A stretch of DNA of 64,000 nucleotides from Impatiens glandulifera (lineage: Eukaryota; Streptophyta; Magnoliopsida; Ericales; Balsaminaceae), in assembly GCF_907164915.1 (NCBI RefSeq), contig NC_061867.1, positions 54,614,771 through 54,678,770 on the forward strand, given 5' to 3'. The position numbers and the translations under genes are program-made. Positions 1 to 11,814 of the stretch are shown here, piece after piece. Position 1 is the stretch's first letter. Each line of letters opens with the position of its first letter. Under the pieces are notes generated by a model. That model saw only the letters and a program-made list of their open reading frames with translations, ran no database searches and was not told where the DNA came from.

Positions 1-343
1 GCAAAAGCTTGTGAAATATATCGATCAAGTACATGGGAAATGTTTCTAGTACAACAAAAACCCTTCATTTCCGTAAAACACGTGCATCAAAGTGAAGCCT
101 ATAATCATGATCCTAAACCAAATAAACCAAAAGTATAGTATAAACTGATCATGTTCGTTCACTTGTCCACATTAGTCCTGAAACTAGCAAAATCAGAGTC
201 GAAAACACTAAATGATAACAATTTAGGGTTGCATAGTCTATCATGTAACGAAGTTAATCAGTTCAGCTCGTTTATCAATAATAAGACCTAATTAAAGATA
301 ATCATATCCTGTATAAAGTAATATGAAGTTTTAACAGTGTGAC

Positions 344-442
344 CTGAAGGAGATCTTGAAAGACGGCGTCGGAGTTCGATCCATTCAAACTCAGCAGCAG
401 ATATCGAATCTGACCAGCTAAGGCCGGTGGTAATCCCGGCAT
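344..442 (-). CDS. CNOT1: CCR4-NOT transcription complex subunit 1 (NOT1/CNOT1), first coding exon only
   Basis: CNOT1 is the scaffold of the CCR4-NOT deadenylase, which shortens mRNA poly(A) tails in the cytoplasm. Only the N-terminal 33 residues are here. They begin MPGLPPALAGQIRYLL and contain the run SLNGSNSDAVFQDLLQ, which resembles the conserved start of plant NOT1 proteins (QIRFLL, SLN, SNSD, VF.DL.Q pattern). The reading frame stays open upstream of 442 to about 502, but 440-442 is its first ATG. The exon ends in CAG followed by the donor GTCACA at 343. The intron fills positions 1-343 and the rest of the gene lies off the left edge. The region 443-560 is pyrimidine-rich on the minus strand, as expected for a plant 5' UTR, and the low-complexity AT-rich DNA beyond about 580 is probably upstream of the gene. 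Identification rests on a short stretch, so it is good but not certain. Confidence 0.7.
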
Positions 443-765
443 GATTGACGAAATAAGCGAGTTTCTAGGGTTAAGGTCGGAAGAAGAACACACAGACGAC
501 AAAGAGAGAGAGAAATCAAATTAGCAAAGATGAAGCGAGCGATTGGAAGAACTCAGACAACCCTCACTTATACTAAATTCTTTTTCTTTTCTTTTTTATA
601 AAGTTTTTATTTATATTTAACTCTTTTTTATTTATTTTGTAATAAAAAAAAAATGTATTTTCATTAAACATATAAATAAACTTGTATGATTATAATATCA
701 TATAATAAACAAGAATATGATAAAAGAGAAAATGACGCGACATTACAGGAAAAAAGAAAAGTGGG

Positions 766-953
766 GGAGAGAAGAGATAAATTATTTTATTTTTTTACCG
801 ATTAAATTGGGTTACCACATCATCTGACTTTTAATAACTCATCTTGAATAAAAAAAATAGGAGAGAAAAGAGATAAATTATTTTATTTTTTTACCGATTA
901 AATTGGGTTACCACATCACCTGGTTTTTAATAACTGATCTCAAATAAAATTAT
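766..953. repeat. Two-copy tandem repeat, 94-bp period
   Basis: Copy 1 (766-859) and copy 2 (860-953) both start with a GGAGAGAA-type purine run, continue with AGATAAATTATTTTATTT, and share ACCGATTAAATTGGGTTACC. They differ at only a few positions. The pair lies upstream of the CNOT1 exon and has no coding content. Confidence 0.8.
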
Positions 954-2560
954 ATTTACTGAAACATTGTTTTAACCAATTTTTTGATTTATAAATATTT
1001 ATAGTCTCAAATCAACTTGTGTCAATTAAATTTATGACTTTTTACAAGAATAATGGAACATAAAAAAAATTTAAAAAAATAGTTCAATGGGTTAATAAAA
1101 TAAAATATTATATTTTAAAATTTTAAAATTTTAAATTATTAAAATTAATATTTTGTCACAATTATTATCACAATCACAATATTTTTTTTAATTGAAAAAA
1201 TATAAGTGAAGTGATATTATTTTTCATTTTATATGAAATATGTTATTGAATTAGATAAATATTTTTGATTGACAAATGAGTAAAAAAATTGATTACATTA
1301 ATTATTTTTACCTATTTTGTTATAATTTTTTTTTTGTAAAATGAAAAAGTTTACACACATAGTTCCTATAAATTAGTCGGATAAATAATTATTTGATTTA
1401 TAAACAATATCTTACACAATACTTACAATTTAGTTAGTACAATGTACAAAATTTAAGGTCAGTTGTTATTCGGTTATTCAAATAACCTGTTATTTAAAAA
1501 ATAATGATTTATAAAAAGAAAAAAATTAAAAATATTTAAAAGTATTGATATATAATAATAAAATAAAAATTTATAACTTAAAATATATAGTAATTTAATA
1601 TTTTGGGTAATATATTGAGTGGTAATAAAAGATAAAATAAATAATAAGATGTTTTTTATTATGGTTATTTAAATAATCAATACCGAAAAAAGACTTAGTT
1701 AATTAATAAGTTAAACACATTGAAATAAAATAATCAAAAAAGAAGCAATATTGTGTTTTATTAAAGATTTCAAAAAAAAAAAAAAAAAAAAAAAAACCTA
1801 ACAACTGAATCATCAAATATCGACTTTCCCGTTCATCGGCCTTTGAAGCCCTAGTATGGCTTGTGATGTTTTGTTATGGTTGTTGTGAGATATTTTCTTT
1901 GTTATGCTCAATACAAATGTTAAATGCATTCAAAATAATAAAAATAATAAAGCAAAAAAAAATGTTCAGATAAATCTTTATCCACTCTCCAAGTTTATCC
2001 CTAATATGTAATGCTTTCATAAATGTGAGTTATCCTTATATATTAACTCTTATATTTTTATTTAGTTAACATATTTTTTTAATTTTTTTAATATTTACTA
2101 GATTTATTATTATTATTATTTTAAATTTTTATTTTTTTATAACTAATATATATATATATATATATATTAACCACCTATCTATTAATTATTTTATAATCTA
2201 TATATTAATAAATAATTATATATATATATAATAATTATATTTATATTAATCATTTTATAATTATATCATTGTATTATATATATATATAACAACATATTTC
2301 AAATAAAAATGGTTAAAAACTTACCATATATAAAGTGAGTATGACAATGGTGGTTGTATATTGATATAAGTGGGTGAGAATTTGATAAATGAATTAGTTA
2401 TATGTATATTTGGGTGCTTGAAAAAAGAATGTATGGTGGTAGGACTAAAAATGATAATAGCGGTGGTATGTGTGAGTTAGAATTTGAGATAATATTTATT
2501 TTGGATTGAATATTTATTATTTAAAGTAATGACAAGTGAGCAAAAGATTTGTCGCGCTAC
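954..2560. other. AT-rich intergenic stretch, no gene seen
   Basis: Very AT-rich DNA with simple-sequence tracts: a poly(A) run of about 26 near 1770-1796 and (TA)n near 2146-2168. A loose inverted pair (about 1450 and 1690, motif GGTTATTYAAATAA) might be an old MITE but lacks a clear target duplication. The motif GTATGGTGGTA near 2431 recurs at about 5324 and 7703, so it belongs to a dispersed repeat. No supportable ORF. Confidence 0.6.
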
Positions 2561-2563
2561 TAA

Positions 2564-3067
2564 GAGCATCCCATCCTTGTACCCATACATAGGTACAAAT
2601 ATGTGCCACATCATCAGCCAAATCACAAATAAATTATACCTCTCAATTTATACCTCTATTCCCCAACCATCTCAAGTATAATTATAGTCCCACCATCCAC
2701 ATCATCTAATTCATACAATATTTTTTAATTCAATAATTCAAGTAATCTTGTTTTATTTTTAATTATATTAATTTGTTTAAATTAAAAAAAACACATGTTA
2801 ACTTTTTAGAAAAAAAAGTCATATTTATTTTTAAATGTTTATTTTTTAAAATGTTTAAATGTTTATTTTTTAAAATTTTTAAATGTTTATTTTTTTTTTG
2901 CATAAAAAGTGGGGTGGGACCATTTTTTTTTGGCATTTTCTCATTTGTACCCGGTAGCAAATCTTTGCTACTCATCTTTCTCTCTCCATTTGTACCCATC
3001 TCCCCATTAGTGTATCCAGGTACAAATTCTATCCACATCAGATTTGTACCTACCAATGGGGATGCTC
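2564..3067. mobile_element. PIF/Harbinger (Tourist-like) MITE with TAA target duplication
   Basis: The element starts GAGCATCCCATCC and ends GGATGCTC, giving GAGCATCC terminal inverted repeats. It is flanked on both sides by TAA (2561-2563 and 3068-3070), the 3-bp target duplication expected of PIF/Harbinger elements. The motif GGTACAAAT recurs inverted inside both ends. The 504-bp interior contains ORFs on both strands, but they are low-complexity (K/N- or F/L-rich) and do not resemble a transposase, so this is a non-autonomous MITE. Confidence 0.85.
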
Positions 3068-3070
3068 TAA

Positions 3071-4128
3071 GTATATATTTATTTTTCTCTTTTATTTTCA
3101 TTAATAATTTTATATCTCTTCTCATTACTTACATTTTCTCCCTCTATCTTAAATAAAAAATAAAACGTATTTAATAAAAAAAAAAAATTAATATTAAAAA
3201 ACACATAATAATTTATCTCTTTAATTTTTATTATTATAAATATTTTTTTTAAAAATTATTCTACTATAAACATGTATTTTAATTATTTATTTCTCGATAA
3301 TTTATTTTATTTTATTTATTGAAAAATTAAAATTAATTTTTAATAATAAAAATGACTAAAATTAAAATAAATAATAATTAATTGTGTTGTATTTAATTAA
3401 AAACATTTACTTGGTTAATTTACTATTTTATATTAATAAATTGCACAATCTCATTAAAGATCAAATTAAAATAAATAATAATTAATTGTGTTATATTTAA
3501 ATAAATCATTTATATTAATAAATTGCACAAGTATCAATAAAATAAATTTACCAAAAAATTATGTCCAAAATGTATCCTAACATCTATTTTTACAAAATCA
3601 AACAACATAATATAATTCATAAATTGTCTTTTGTTAATCAAGCAATACTAGTTTTTACAAGTCTTCTATCATCACGTAATAGAAACAACAAAATTAAGAG
3701 TTTAAGATTAAAATGATTAATAATTTTATGTTTTTATTATTAATAAATATATTATTAAATTAATAGATGATTAAAAAAATATTTTTTATTTTTTAATATG
3801 TAAAATTTAATTAACACAATTAATTATTATTTATTTTAATTTGAGTTATTTTTATTATTAAAAATAAATTTTAATTTTTTCAATATTTAAAAGAAAATAA
3901 ATTATTGAGAGAAATAATTAAAATGCGTGTTTATAGTACAATAATTTAAAAAAATAATATTTTTAATAATAAAAATTAAAGAGATAAATTATTATGTATT
4001 TTTTTAATAATAATAATTGATTTTTTTTAATTGAATGCCTCCTATTTAATAGATAAAGAGAAAAAAATGTAAGCAGAGAAAAGATAGAAAATTATTAATG
4101 AAAATAAAAGAGAAAAATAAATATACAG
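3071..4128. other. AT-rich intergenic stretch, no gene seen
   Basis: Low-complexity AT-rich DNA. The phrase AAAATAAATAATAATTAATT occurs at about 3363 and again near 3467, so there is a short local duplication. No ORF or RNA gene could be supported. Confidence 0.6.
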
Positions 4129-5210
4129 GAGGTGTTTGGTTCAAATAAAGGAATGAGAATAGGATTGGGATTGATAGATGTGTGGAATAAGAATGGATAT
4201 AATTGATAAAAGTGTAGTGTTTGGTTAAGAGTTTTAATCATTCTCATTACCATTGATAACGTTTGGATTTATAAGATAAAAATTATAAATATAATTTTGT
4301 TATTAAAATTATGATTAATTTTATTTTTATTTTATTAAATTAAAAATATAAAATATTATTTTTTTTATAACATATTTAAAATATATAAAATATTTAAGTG
4401 ACATAAATTAATAAAATATAAACATCTAATATTTTTTCATATTAATTATATTTTTTTTAAAATAAAAATACTTATAACAATCAAAAAAAATGTTGAATAT
4501 TTCATTTTTTTACTAATTATAAATAAATAATTATCTATTAAATATAAATAATATAAGACAAAGTGGTTCAAATATTATATACTTTAAATTAAATATAATA
4601 TTTTATTTAATAATGTATTATAACATGGTATAATTTTTTTAATAATAATTATTATTAAAATATTTTATATTTAATTTTTTAATATTTTTTATATAAAATT
4701 GTTATTTTATTTTTAGTTTTATACTTTTATATTTTAATTAATTAATTTTAATTTTATTATTAATATATAATATTTAAAATTAATTATATAAAATTAATTA
4801 TATAAAATTAATTATATTATTATTAGTTATTGTAATTATTATTAAAATATTATTTTAAATGATTCTTTAATATTATTTAAATATTTGAAATTATTTATTT
4901 ATAAATAAATAAAATTTATTATTATGTTAATTATAAAATAACGTATAATATAATTATAAAATAACGTATAATGTAATTATAGAATATATATGATATTATA
5001 ATTATAAGAGAGAAAATAGAAGAGTGGAGATAATGGGAGAGAAAGTGTATGCTCCGGGAATGAGATTCATTCCTCCCAATTTACAGAGGATTGGATGATT
5101 CATGAGTATCCGAGAATCAAATCAATATCCTGGAATTAAAACCATCAACAAAACATCTTTCATTCCCTTTCCCAATCCTGAGTAAAAAAATCACGTACCA
5201 AGCATGCCCT
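4129..5210. mobile_element. Probable Tourist-like non-autonomous element (about 1.08 kb)
   Basis: The left end reads GGAGGTGTTTGGTTC and the right end, reversed, reads GGGCATGCTTGGTAC, an imperfect terminal inverted repeat. Just inside both ends are G-rich/C-rich blocks built on the words GGAATGAGAAT, GGATTGGGA and CATTCCC, arranged as inverted partners. The middle is noncoding and AT-rich. TTA follows the right end but no matching triplet precedes the left end, so family and exact borders are uncertain. Confidence 0.5.
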
Positions 5211-5396
5211 TAGTCAGCAAGTCTAATTAGCTCTCATTGCTACAAATCTTTTGTTCCCCTATCATTACTCTATTATTTATGGGGATGAAAATTTTGAATT
5301 GAGATGCATCTTTAAAAAATAAGGTATGGTGGTACAAGTCTAAAATGACAATTGAGTGGTGAAATATATATGGAGGATGGAGAATTTGAAATCGAA

Positions 5397-7698
5397 CACT
5401 AGTAAAAAAGGTCAATATCAACGGTTATTAAACAAAAAAATTGTTAGCATTGAGTAATAACAACACCTCAAAAATAACAATCGTTTTGTGAGCTGTTGTT
5501 ATTAAGAACTATAAAAGGGGTTGTAATTTCTTAATTATAATGGTTGCTGACATTTTTATTCCGCATTTATAAAAAAAAATATTTCAATTATTTAATTAAA
5601 AATCACTTTAAAATAAATTTAATTATTTTATACAAAATTTCAAATGACAAGATAATTTTTAAATATAATTCCAAAATTAACATTAAAACAATTTAATTCC
5701 AATACAAACAAATACTACATTTAAATAAAAAAAATTCATAATACAAAAAATAAAAAATAATAATTCGATCTTCATCTTCTATCATATATTTCTTCTTCCT
5801 TCAGCATAAACTTCATCTTCTTCATAATTAACTACCTCCTCTTTTTTATAATTAATTATGTCCAAATTTAGTATACTAAAGACATTTACAACATAAATAA
5901 TTAAAAATTAAAGTTAATAATATAAACATTGTTGGAGTAATCTATCTAATCTATTTAACAACTTCTTAATGTACTTCAAAAACTTGATTATACAATGATA
6001 ATTTTACGTCAAATGAGAAAAGAATTAAGAGCATTGATTTAAAGGAGGAAAGAATTAAGAGCATTGATTTAAAGGAGGAGAGTTATAGCTGGGATTTGAG
6101 AGCATAGGTTGAGGGATGAGAGAGAAATTGAGGAGAGAATAAGTAATCGAGGTCATAAAACTAAAGGTTGTGGGAAGAGAGGTGATTGAGGAAAGAAGAA
6201 GTTATCGAGCTAAAGGAGAAGTTATCAGATGATGGAGAATTAATTAATTAATTATTTTGCATAACAACCCACGATTTTAATGATATTTTATTTATTTATT
6301 TATTTTAATTATATATATATTATATTTTAACAAATTTAATTACTTAAATATTATATATATATATATATATTAACTATTAAATATTATATATAAATATAAA
6401 TTATTAAATTCAAATTATTAAAAAATATTTAATATCAACTATTTTTAAAATGGTAATATTATATATATTTACTCTATTAAATAACAAATCAAATTAATTT
6501 ATATAAAATTTTTAAATTTAAAATATTTTATATGTATATTTTATTAAATAAATATGAATATTTCAAATTTAATTATATATATATATATTTATTTATTTTA
6601 TTACATAAAATATGAAATTATATTATGTTTTTAAATTTAAAATATATTATCATAAACTTTTAGTTTTTTTACTTATTATTATTATTTAATATTTATATTA
6701 TATATATAATTCATATAATTAATTATTAATAAATTCATATATATTTATATAAATAATTATTAATTATATTTTAAATTTAATAAAAATATATGATTATATA
6801 TCTTTCCTAGTTTCTCTAATCTCTACACTTATTAATTTTTTTCTTTAAATCTTAAATTTTAATTTCTCCTTTTTAATAGTATTTTTTTATTCTTATTAAA
6901 TATTAAAATTATTAATATTTTATATTTTTCATAAACACTAAATTTTATTAATATTTTTATTTTTACTTTTCCTAAAAAAAATATACACGAAAATATTCCT
7001 TCGTGTATTTTTTTTTATCTTATCTCACTTTTATTACTCATATAAAATAAATAAAAATAACTCAAAAATTACAAATAAATTCTCATAACAACTTTTAATA
7101 AAAATATTGAATAATTTCTTTTTCACTAAAAGAATAAAATTTATTCAAACATTTTGCTACAATAATAAAATATAATATAACAAAATTTATAATAAATTAT
7201 GCAAAATAAAAAAAAATAATTTAAAATAATACATATCAGAATAAATCTTATAATACCTGTTGATATTGCCCCCTTTATATCAACGGTTTTTAAAATGGTT
7301 GATATAGATTTGGTTAATATCAACGGTTTTTAAAGTGGTTGATATATATGTGGTTAATATTAACGGTTTTTAAAACTGTTGATATAGAGTGGGTCAATAT
7401 CAACCATTTTAAAATTTCGTTAATATAGATGAGTTATTATTATCCGTTTTAAGAGCGGTTGATATTGACCCTTTTATATCAACGGTTTTTGAAACTGTTA
7501 ATATAGAGTGGAGTCAATATCAACCGTTTTAAAATTCCATTAATATAGATGAGTTAATATCAACTGTTTTAAGAGCGGTTGATATTGACCCCCTTTATAT
7601 CAACGGTTTTTAAAACGGTTGGTATTACCCCTTTAATATCAACCGCTGAACACACGGTTACTATTTTTGGTTACTATTAATGGGTTTTTTTATTAGTG
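5397..7698. mobile_element. Non-autonomous CACTA (En/Spm-like) transposon, GAA target duplication
   Basis: The left terminus is CACTAGTAAAAAAGG and the right terminus, reversed, is CACTAATAAAAAAACCC, the CACTA terminal repeat of the En/Spm superfamily. Both flanks carry the same triplet GAA (5394-5396 and 7699-7701), a perfect 3-bp target duplication. The 2302-bp body holds no transposase ORF, so movement would need proteins supplied from elsewhere. The right subterminal 440 bp is packed with palindromic motifs (listed separately). The flanking DNA on both sides carries an AAGGTATGGTGGTA motif. Confidence 0.92.
7255..7698. repeat. CACTA subterminal array of palindromic motifs
   Basis: The word ATATCAACGGTTTT and its reverse complement AAAACCGTTGATAT alternate with small changes roughly every 30-80 bp up to the right terminus. 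A sparser version lies inside the left end (AATATCAACGG at 5414). In characterised CACTA elements such subterminal motifs are transposase-binding sites; that role here is inferred. Confidence 0.85.
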
Positions 7699-7729
7699 GA
7701 AGGTATGGTGGTATAAGACTAAAATGACA

Positions 7730-10700
7730 ATTACTCATATGGGGATAAGGTTAAGCGAATCGAAAATAGTTTTATATAAGATGTCGTTGGTTGGCCGAAT
7801 TTAAATGATAATAGTTCAATTTGGAGAAAACGAGATATGTTGGTTAGTAAATAAGAATATGATATTAGACATTTTGATCAAATAGGATCGTCTAGTTTCG
7901 ATAAAACATATCACTAAAATACCCATACAGAGGGATAATGCTAAGTGGATCGAAAAGGGTTTTCTATTATATATTGGTTAGTCGAAATGAAATGGTAAGA
8001 GGTCGGTTAAAGATCCTATAAAACCTATCACCAAACTACCCCTAGAGAGGAATAAATCTAAGCGGATCGAAAAATATTTTCTTATTAAATGTTGGTTCAT
8101 TGAAATGAAATGATAAGAAGTTGGTTAAGGAGAAGATGGTTGGGTGAAACACGAGAATTTGTTGGTTAGTACATAAGGAGATGGTTGATGCCATACATTT
8201 TTTTAGAACGTTGGGTTTCGCTGCTCTTTTGGAGTGCGATTAATCCCCGCGGGTTAATCACTTAGCCCGCAAACACACTTAACCATTTAATCAGACGCAG
8301 AACTTGTTGTCTAACGGTCTCGAACCCAAGTCCTTAGGAAGGCCTGGGGATGTCTACCTCTTGTTGCCGCTAGGCTAGAAGAGAGGCTGAGGCCATGCAT
8401 TTGACCATATAGGATCGACGAGTTCCTATAGCAACTATCACTAAAATACCCTATAGGAGGATAAGTCTAAGCAGATCGAAAATGGTTTTCTATGAGATGT
8501 TGGTTGGCCGAAATAAAATGATAATAATTCAATTTGGGGAAAAACAAGGGGATTTGTTGGTCAGTAAAGGAGGAGATGATTATGGTCAAGCATTTGACCA
8601 AAAATAGGATCGTCAAGTTCTTATAGAACATATAATTAAAATACCCCTATATGGGGATAAACTAAGCAAATCGAAAAAGGTTGTATATGTGATGTTGGTT
8701 GACCGGAATAAAATAGTAAGAGTCGGTTAAATATCATATAAAATTTATCACTAAACCCTTAGAGGGAGGGGATAAGGCTAAACAGATCGAAAAATATTTT
8801 TTATGAGATGTTGGTTGATCAAAATGAAATGGTAAAAGTACGATTAAGGAGGAGATAATTGAGACAAGACATTTGACAAAATAGTATCATCCAATTCTTA
8901 TAGAGCTTATCACTAAAATACATTTATATTGGGATAAGGCTAAGCGGATCGAAAAAGTTTTCTATGAGATGTAAGTTGGCCGAAATAAAATGGTAATAGA
9001 TCAACTTGGGGAAACAAGAGAACTTGTTGGTCAGTAAATGAGGAGAATGTTATGGTAAAGCATTTGACTAAAAATATGATCGTCTAGTCCTATAGAATAT
9101 ATCATTAAAATGCCCCTACAGGGGATAAGTCTAAGCGAGTTGAAAAATTGTTTTCTATTAAATGTTGGTTGACCGAAATCAAATGGTAAGAAGTCGGTTA
9201 AAGATCATATGGAACCTATATAATCTATCATTAAACTCGTATAGGGGATAATATTAAGTAGATCGAAAAATATTTTAATGAGATGTTGGTTAACCAAAAT
9301 GAAATAGTAAGAGGTCAATTAAGGAGGAGATGGTTGGGTGAAATAAAATGATTTGTTGGTTAGTAAAAGAGGAGATAGTTGAGGCAAGACATTTGACTAA
9401 ATAGATCGTCCAGTTCTTATAGAACTTATCACTAAAATACACCTATAGAGAATAAGGCTAATCAGATCGAAAAGAGTTTTCTATTAGATATTGGTTGACC
9501 AAAATAAAATAGTAATAGTTCAATTTGGGAAAACACGGGAATTTGTTGGTCAATAAAGGAGGAGATGGTTATCGTCAGACATTTGAAAAAATATGATCGT
9601 CCAGTTTTTATAGAACTTATAATTCAAATACCCCTATAGGGGATAAGGCGAAGCAGGTAAAAAAAAGGTTTTTTCTATGAGATACAGATTGGCCAAATGG
9701 AATGGTAAGAGGTCGGTTAAAAATCTTATAAAATATATCACTATATCCTTATAGGGGTATAAGACTAAGCGAATCGATTTTTTTTACTATGAGATGTGGT
9801 TGATCGAAATGAAATGGTAAAAGGCCGGTTAAAGAGAATATGGTTGGGTGAAACAAGGGGATTTGTTTGTTAGTAAAGTATGAGATGGTTGAGGAAAGAC
9901 ATTTGACCAAATAGGATCGTCCAGTTCCCATATAATTTATCACTAAAATATCCCTATAGGAGGATAAGGCGAAGATGATCGAAAATAATTTTTTATGAGA
10001 TATTGGTTGGCCGAAATTAAATGGTATTAGTTTAATTTGGGGAAAATGAGATTTGTTGGTCATTAAAAGAGGATATGATTGTGGCAAAGTATCTAACCAA
10101 ATAGGATCATCCAATTCTTATAAAATTTATCACTAAAATACCCTATATGGGGATAAGCTAAGCATATCGAAAAGAGTTTTATATGAGATGTTAGTTGGAC
10201 AAAATGAAATGATAATATGTCGATTAAGGATAATATAGAACATATCACTAAAATACCCCTAAGGGGGATGAAGCTAAACGGGTTGAAAATTAGTTTTTAT
10301 GAGATGTTGGTTTGCCGAAATGAAATGGTAAAAGGTCGGTTAAGGAGGAGATGATTGGGTAAAACAATGGGAATTTGTTGGCTAGTAAAGGAGGAGATGG
10401 TTGGGGCCAGTCATTTGACCAAATAGGATCGTTCAGTTCTATACCTATCGCTAAAATACCCCTATAGGGGATAAAGCTAAACGGATCGAAAATGGTTTTC
10501 TATGAGATGTTGGTTGGCCGAAATAAAATGATAATAGTTCAATTTTGGGAAACAAGAGGATTTGTTGGTCAATAATGGAGAAAATGGTTGGGGTTAGAAA
10601 ATTGACCAAAAATAAGATCTTCGAGTTTTATAAAATCTATAACTAAAATACCCTATAGAGGATAAGGCTAAGCGAATCAAAATTTTGTTTATATCAGATA

Positions 10701-11125
10701 TTGATTGGCCGAAATGAAATAGTAAGACGCCGGTTAAGGGTGCTATAGAATCTATCACTAAAGTACCCTTAGAGAGGGATAAAATTAGGCGAATTGAATT
10801 TTTTTATGAGATATTGGTTGACCGAAATAAAATGGTAAAAAATCGATTAAGGAGGAGATGATTGGGTGAAATAAAGTGATTTGTTGGCCAGTTAATGAGG
10901 AGATAGTTATGGCTAGATATTTGACCAAATAAGGGATAAGGCTAGCGGATCAAAAATATTTTTTTATGAGATGTTAGTTGGCTGAATTTTAATGGTAAGA
11001 ATTCGATTAAGGATTTTATAAACATATCACTAAAATACATAGAGGGGATACGGCTAAGTGGATAAAAAAAATATGAAATGTTGGTTGGACGAAATAAAAT
11101 GTTAAGAACTCAGTTAAAGAGAGGA
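7730..11125. repeat. Degenerate satellite with a trimeric higher-order unit (about 510 bp)
   Basis: Each monomer begins with a variant of GGGGATAAGGCTAAGCGG followed by ATCGAAAA, a T run, TATGAGATGTTGGTTGG and CCGAAATGAAATGGTAA. Monomer starts read at about 7741, 7927, 8047, 8455, 8654, 8770, 8933, 9122, 9246, 9447, 9638, 9755, 9960, 10152, 10265, 10468, 10662, 10775, 10932 and 11046. The spacing cycles through about 190, 115 and 200 bp. The long type carries GTTCAATTTGGGGAAA and then GGAGGAGATGGTT, the short type GGTCGGTTAAAGATC and CTATCACTAAA, and the third type GGTCGGTTAAGGAGGAG. About six and a half trimers are visible. The interval 8047-8455 is enlarged by a SINE. No coding capacity. 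Confidence 0.88.
8201..8387 (-). mobile_element. tRNA-derived SINE inserted in the satellite
   Basis: Read on the minus strand, the element begins near 8387. It has an RNA polymerase III A box (TAGCCTAGCGG) and a perfect B box (GGTTCGAGACC), and it ends in a short A run at the 8201 side (CGTTCTAAAA). The flanks are a roughly 15-bp imperfect duplication, TGATGCCATACATTT (8186-8200) and TGAGGCCATGCATTT (8388-8402), of sequence belonging to the satellite monomer. It encodes no protein; SINEs rely on LINE enzymes. Confidence 0.88.
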
Positions 11126-11449
11126 GATCATTGAATGATAATAATAATTAAATATGTGAAATAATTTTAATATTTTATTTATATATTTAATTGTTGAAAT
11201 GCACATCCGCTATAGTGTTGTTTAATGTTGATATTTATGAGTGATAATGAGAATATTATTGAAGAGAAATGATACAGACAGCTACTGGGAGAGCGATTCT
11301 CCCAGCGACTGTCTACGTGGCCGGCCACGTAGGTAGGCCAAAAAAAAAAAAAAATTAACCCAGAAGCACCTAAAAGCCCGCCATTAATTTCACATTTACC
11401 GCTCACTCTCTCACTCAAGATCATCATCTAATGATTCTACAAACTCCAG

Positions 11450-11660
11450 CGCCTTCATCGTCTACGATTTCCGTCCAATTTCCGATCTCCGTCCGTTCTC
11501 CGTCGAATACGATTTTCGACCTCTCTCCATTCTCATCTTCGGTTGTCCGCTCTCTAGCGCCTTCATCGTCTGCAATTTCCGTCCGATTTCTGACCTCCGT
11601 CCGTTCTCCATCGACTACGATTTCCGACCTCCCTCCATTCGGTTGTCCGCTCCCTATCTC
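11450..11660. repeat. GC-richer tandem duplication near the left MULE terminus
   Basis: About 105 bp is repeated twice (roughly 11450-11557 and 11558-11658). Both copies contain GCGCCTTCATCGTCT, ATTTCCGTCC, CTCCGTCCGTTCTCC and CGGTTGTCCGCTC. The segment is clearly GC-richer than its surroundings and is open on both strands. I see no recognisable protein, and it may be a captured gene fragment or element 5' leader. Confidence 0.7.
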
Positions 11661-11814
11661 CCGCTTCCAGTTTGTAACCCCTAAATGTAGAGAGATTTGT
11701 CCAAGTATCATTATTAATTGTTCAAGAAAATATTGTAATGTCGTTATTTTCTCTGTTTTTAATAAGAGAAATGAACTGTATTTAGTTTTGTTCATAAACT
11801 ATATATAACTGAAA

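Noticed and set aside
1440..1700. Possible MITE with GGTTATTYAAATAA inverted words
   Set aside because: No terminal repeat beyond low-complexity words and no target duplication.
2763..3156. Overlapping ORFs on both strands
   Set aside because: Low-complexity K/N or F/L sequence in a MITE, without domain or codon signal.
9749..10114. 121-codon minus-strand ORF
   Set aside because: It lies wholly in satellite monomers and is disrupted in neighbouring copies; it is chance openness.
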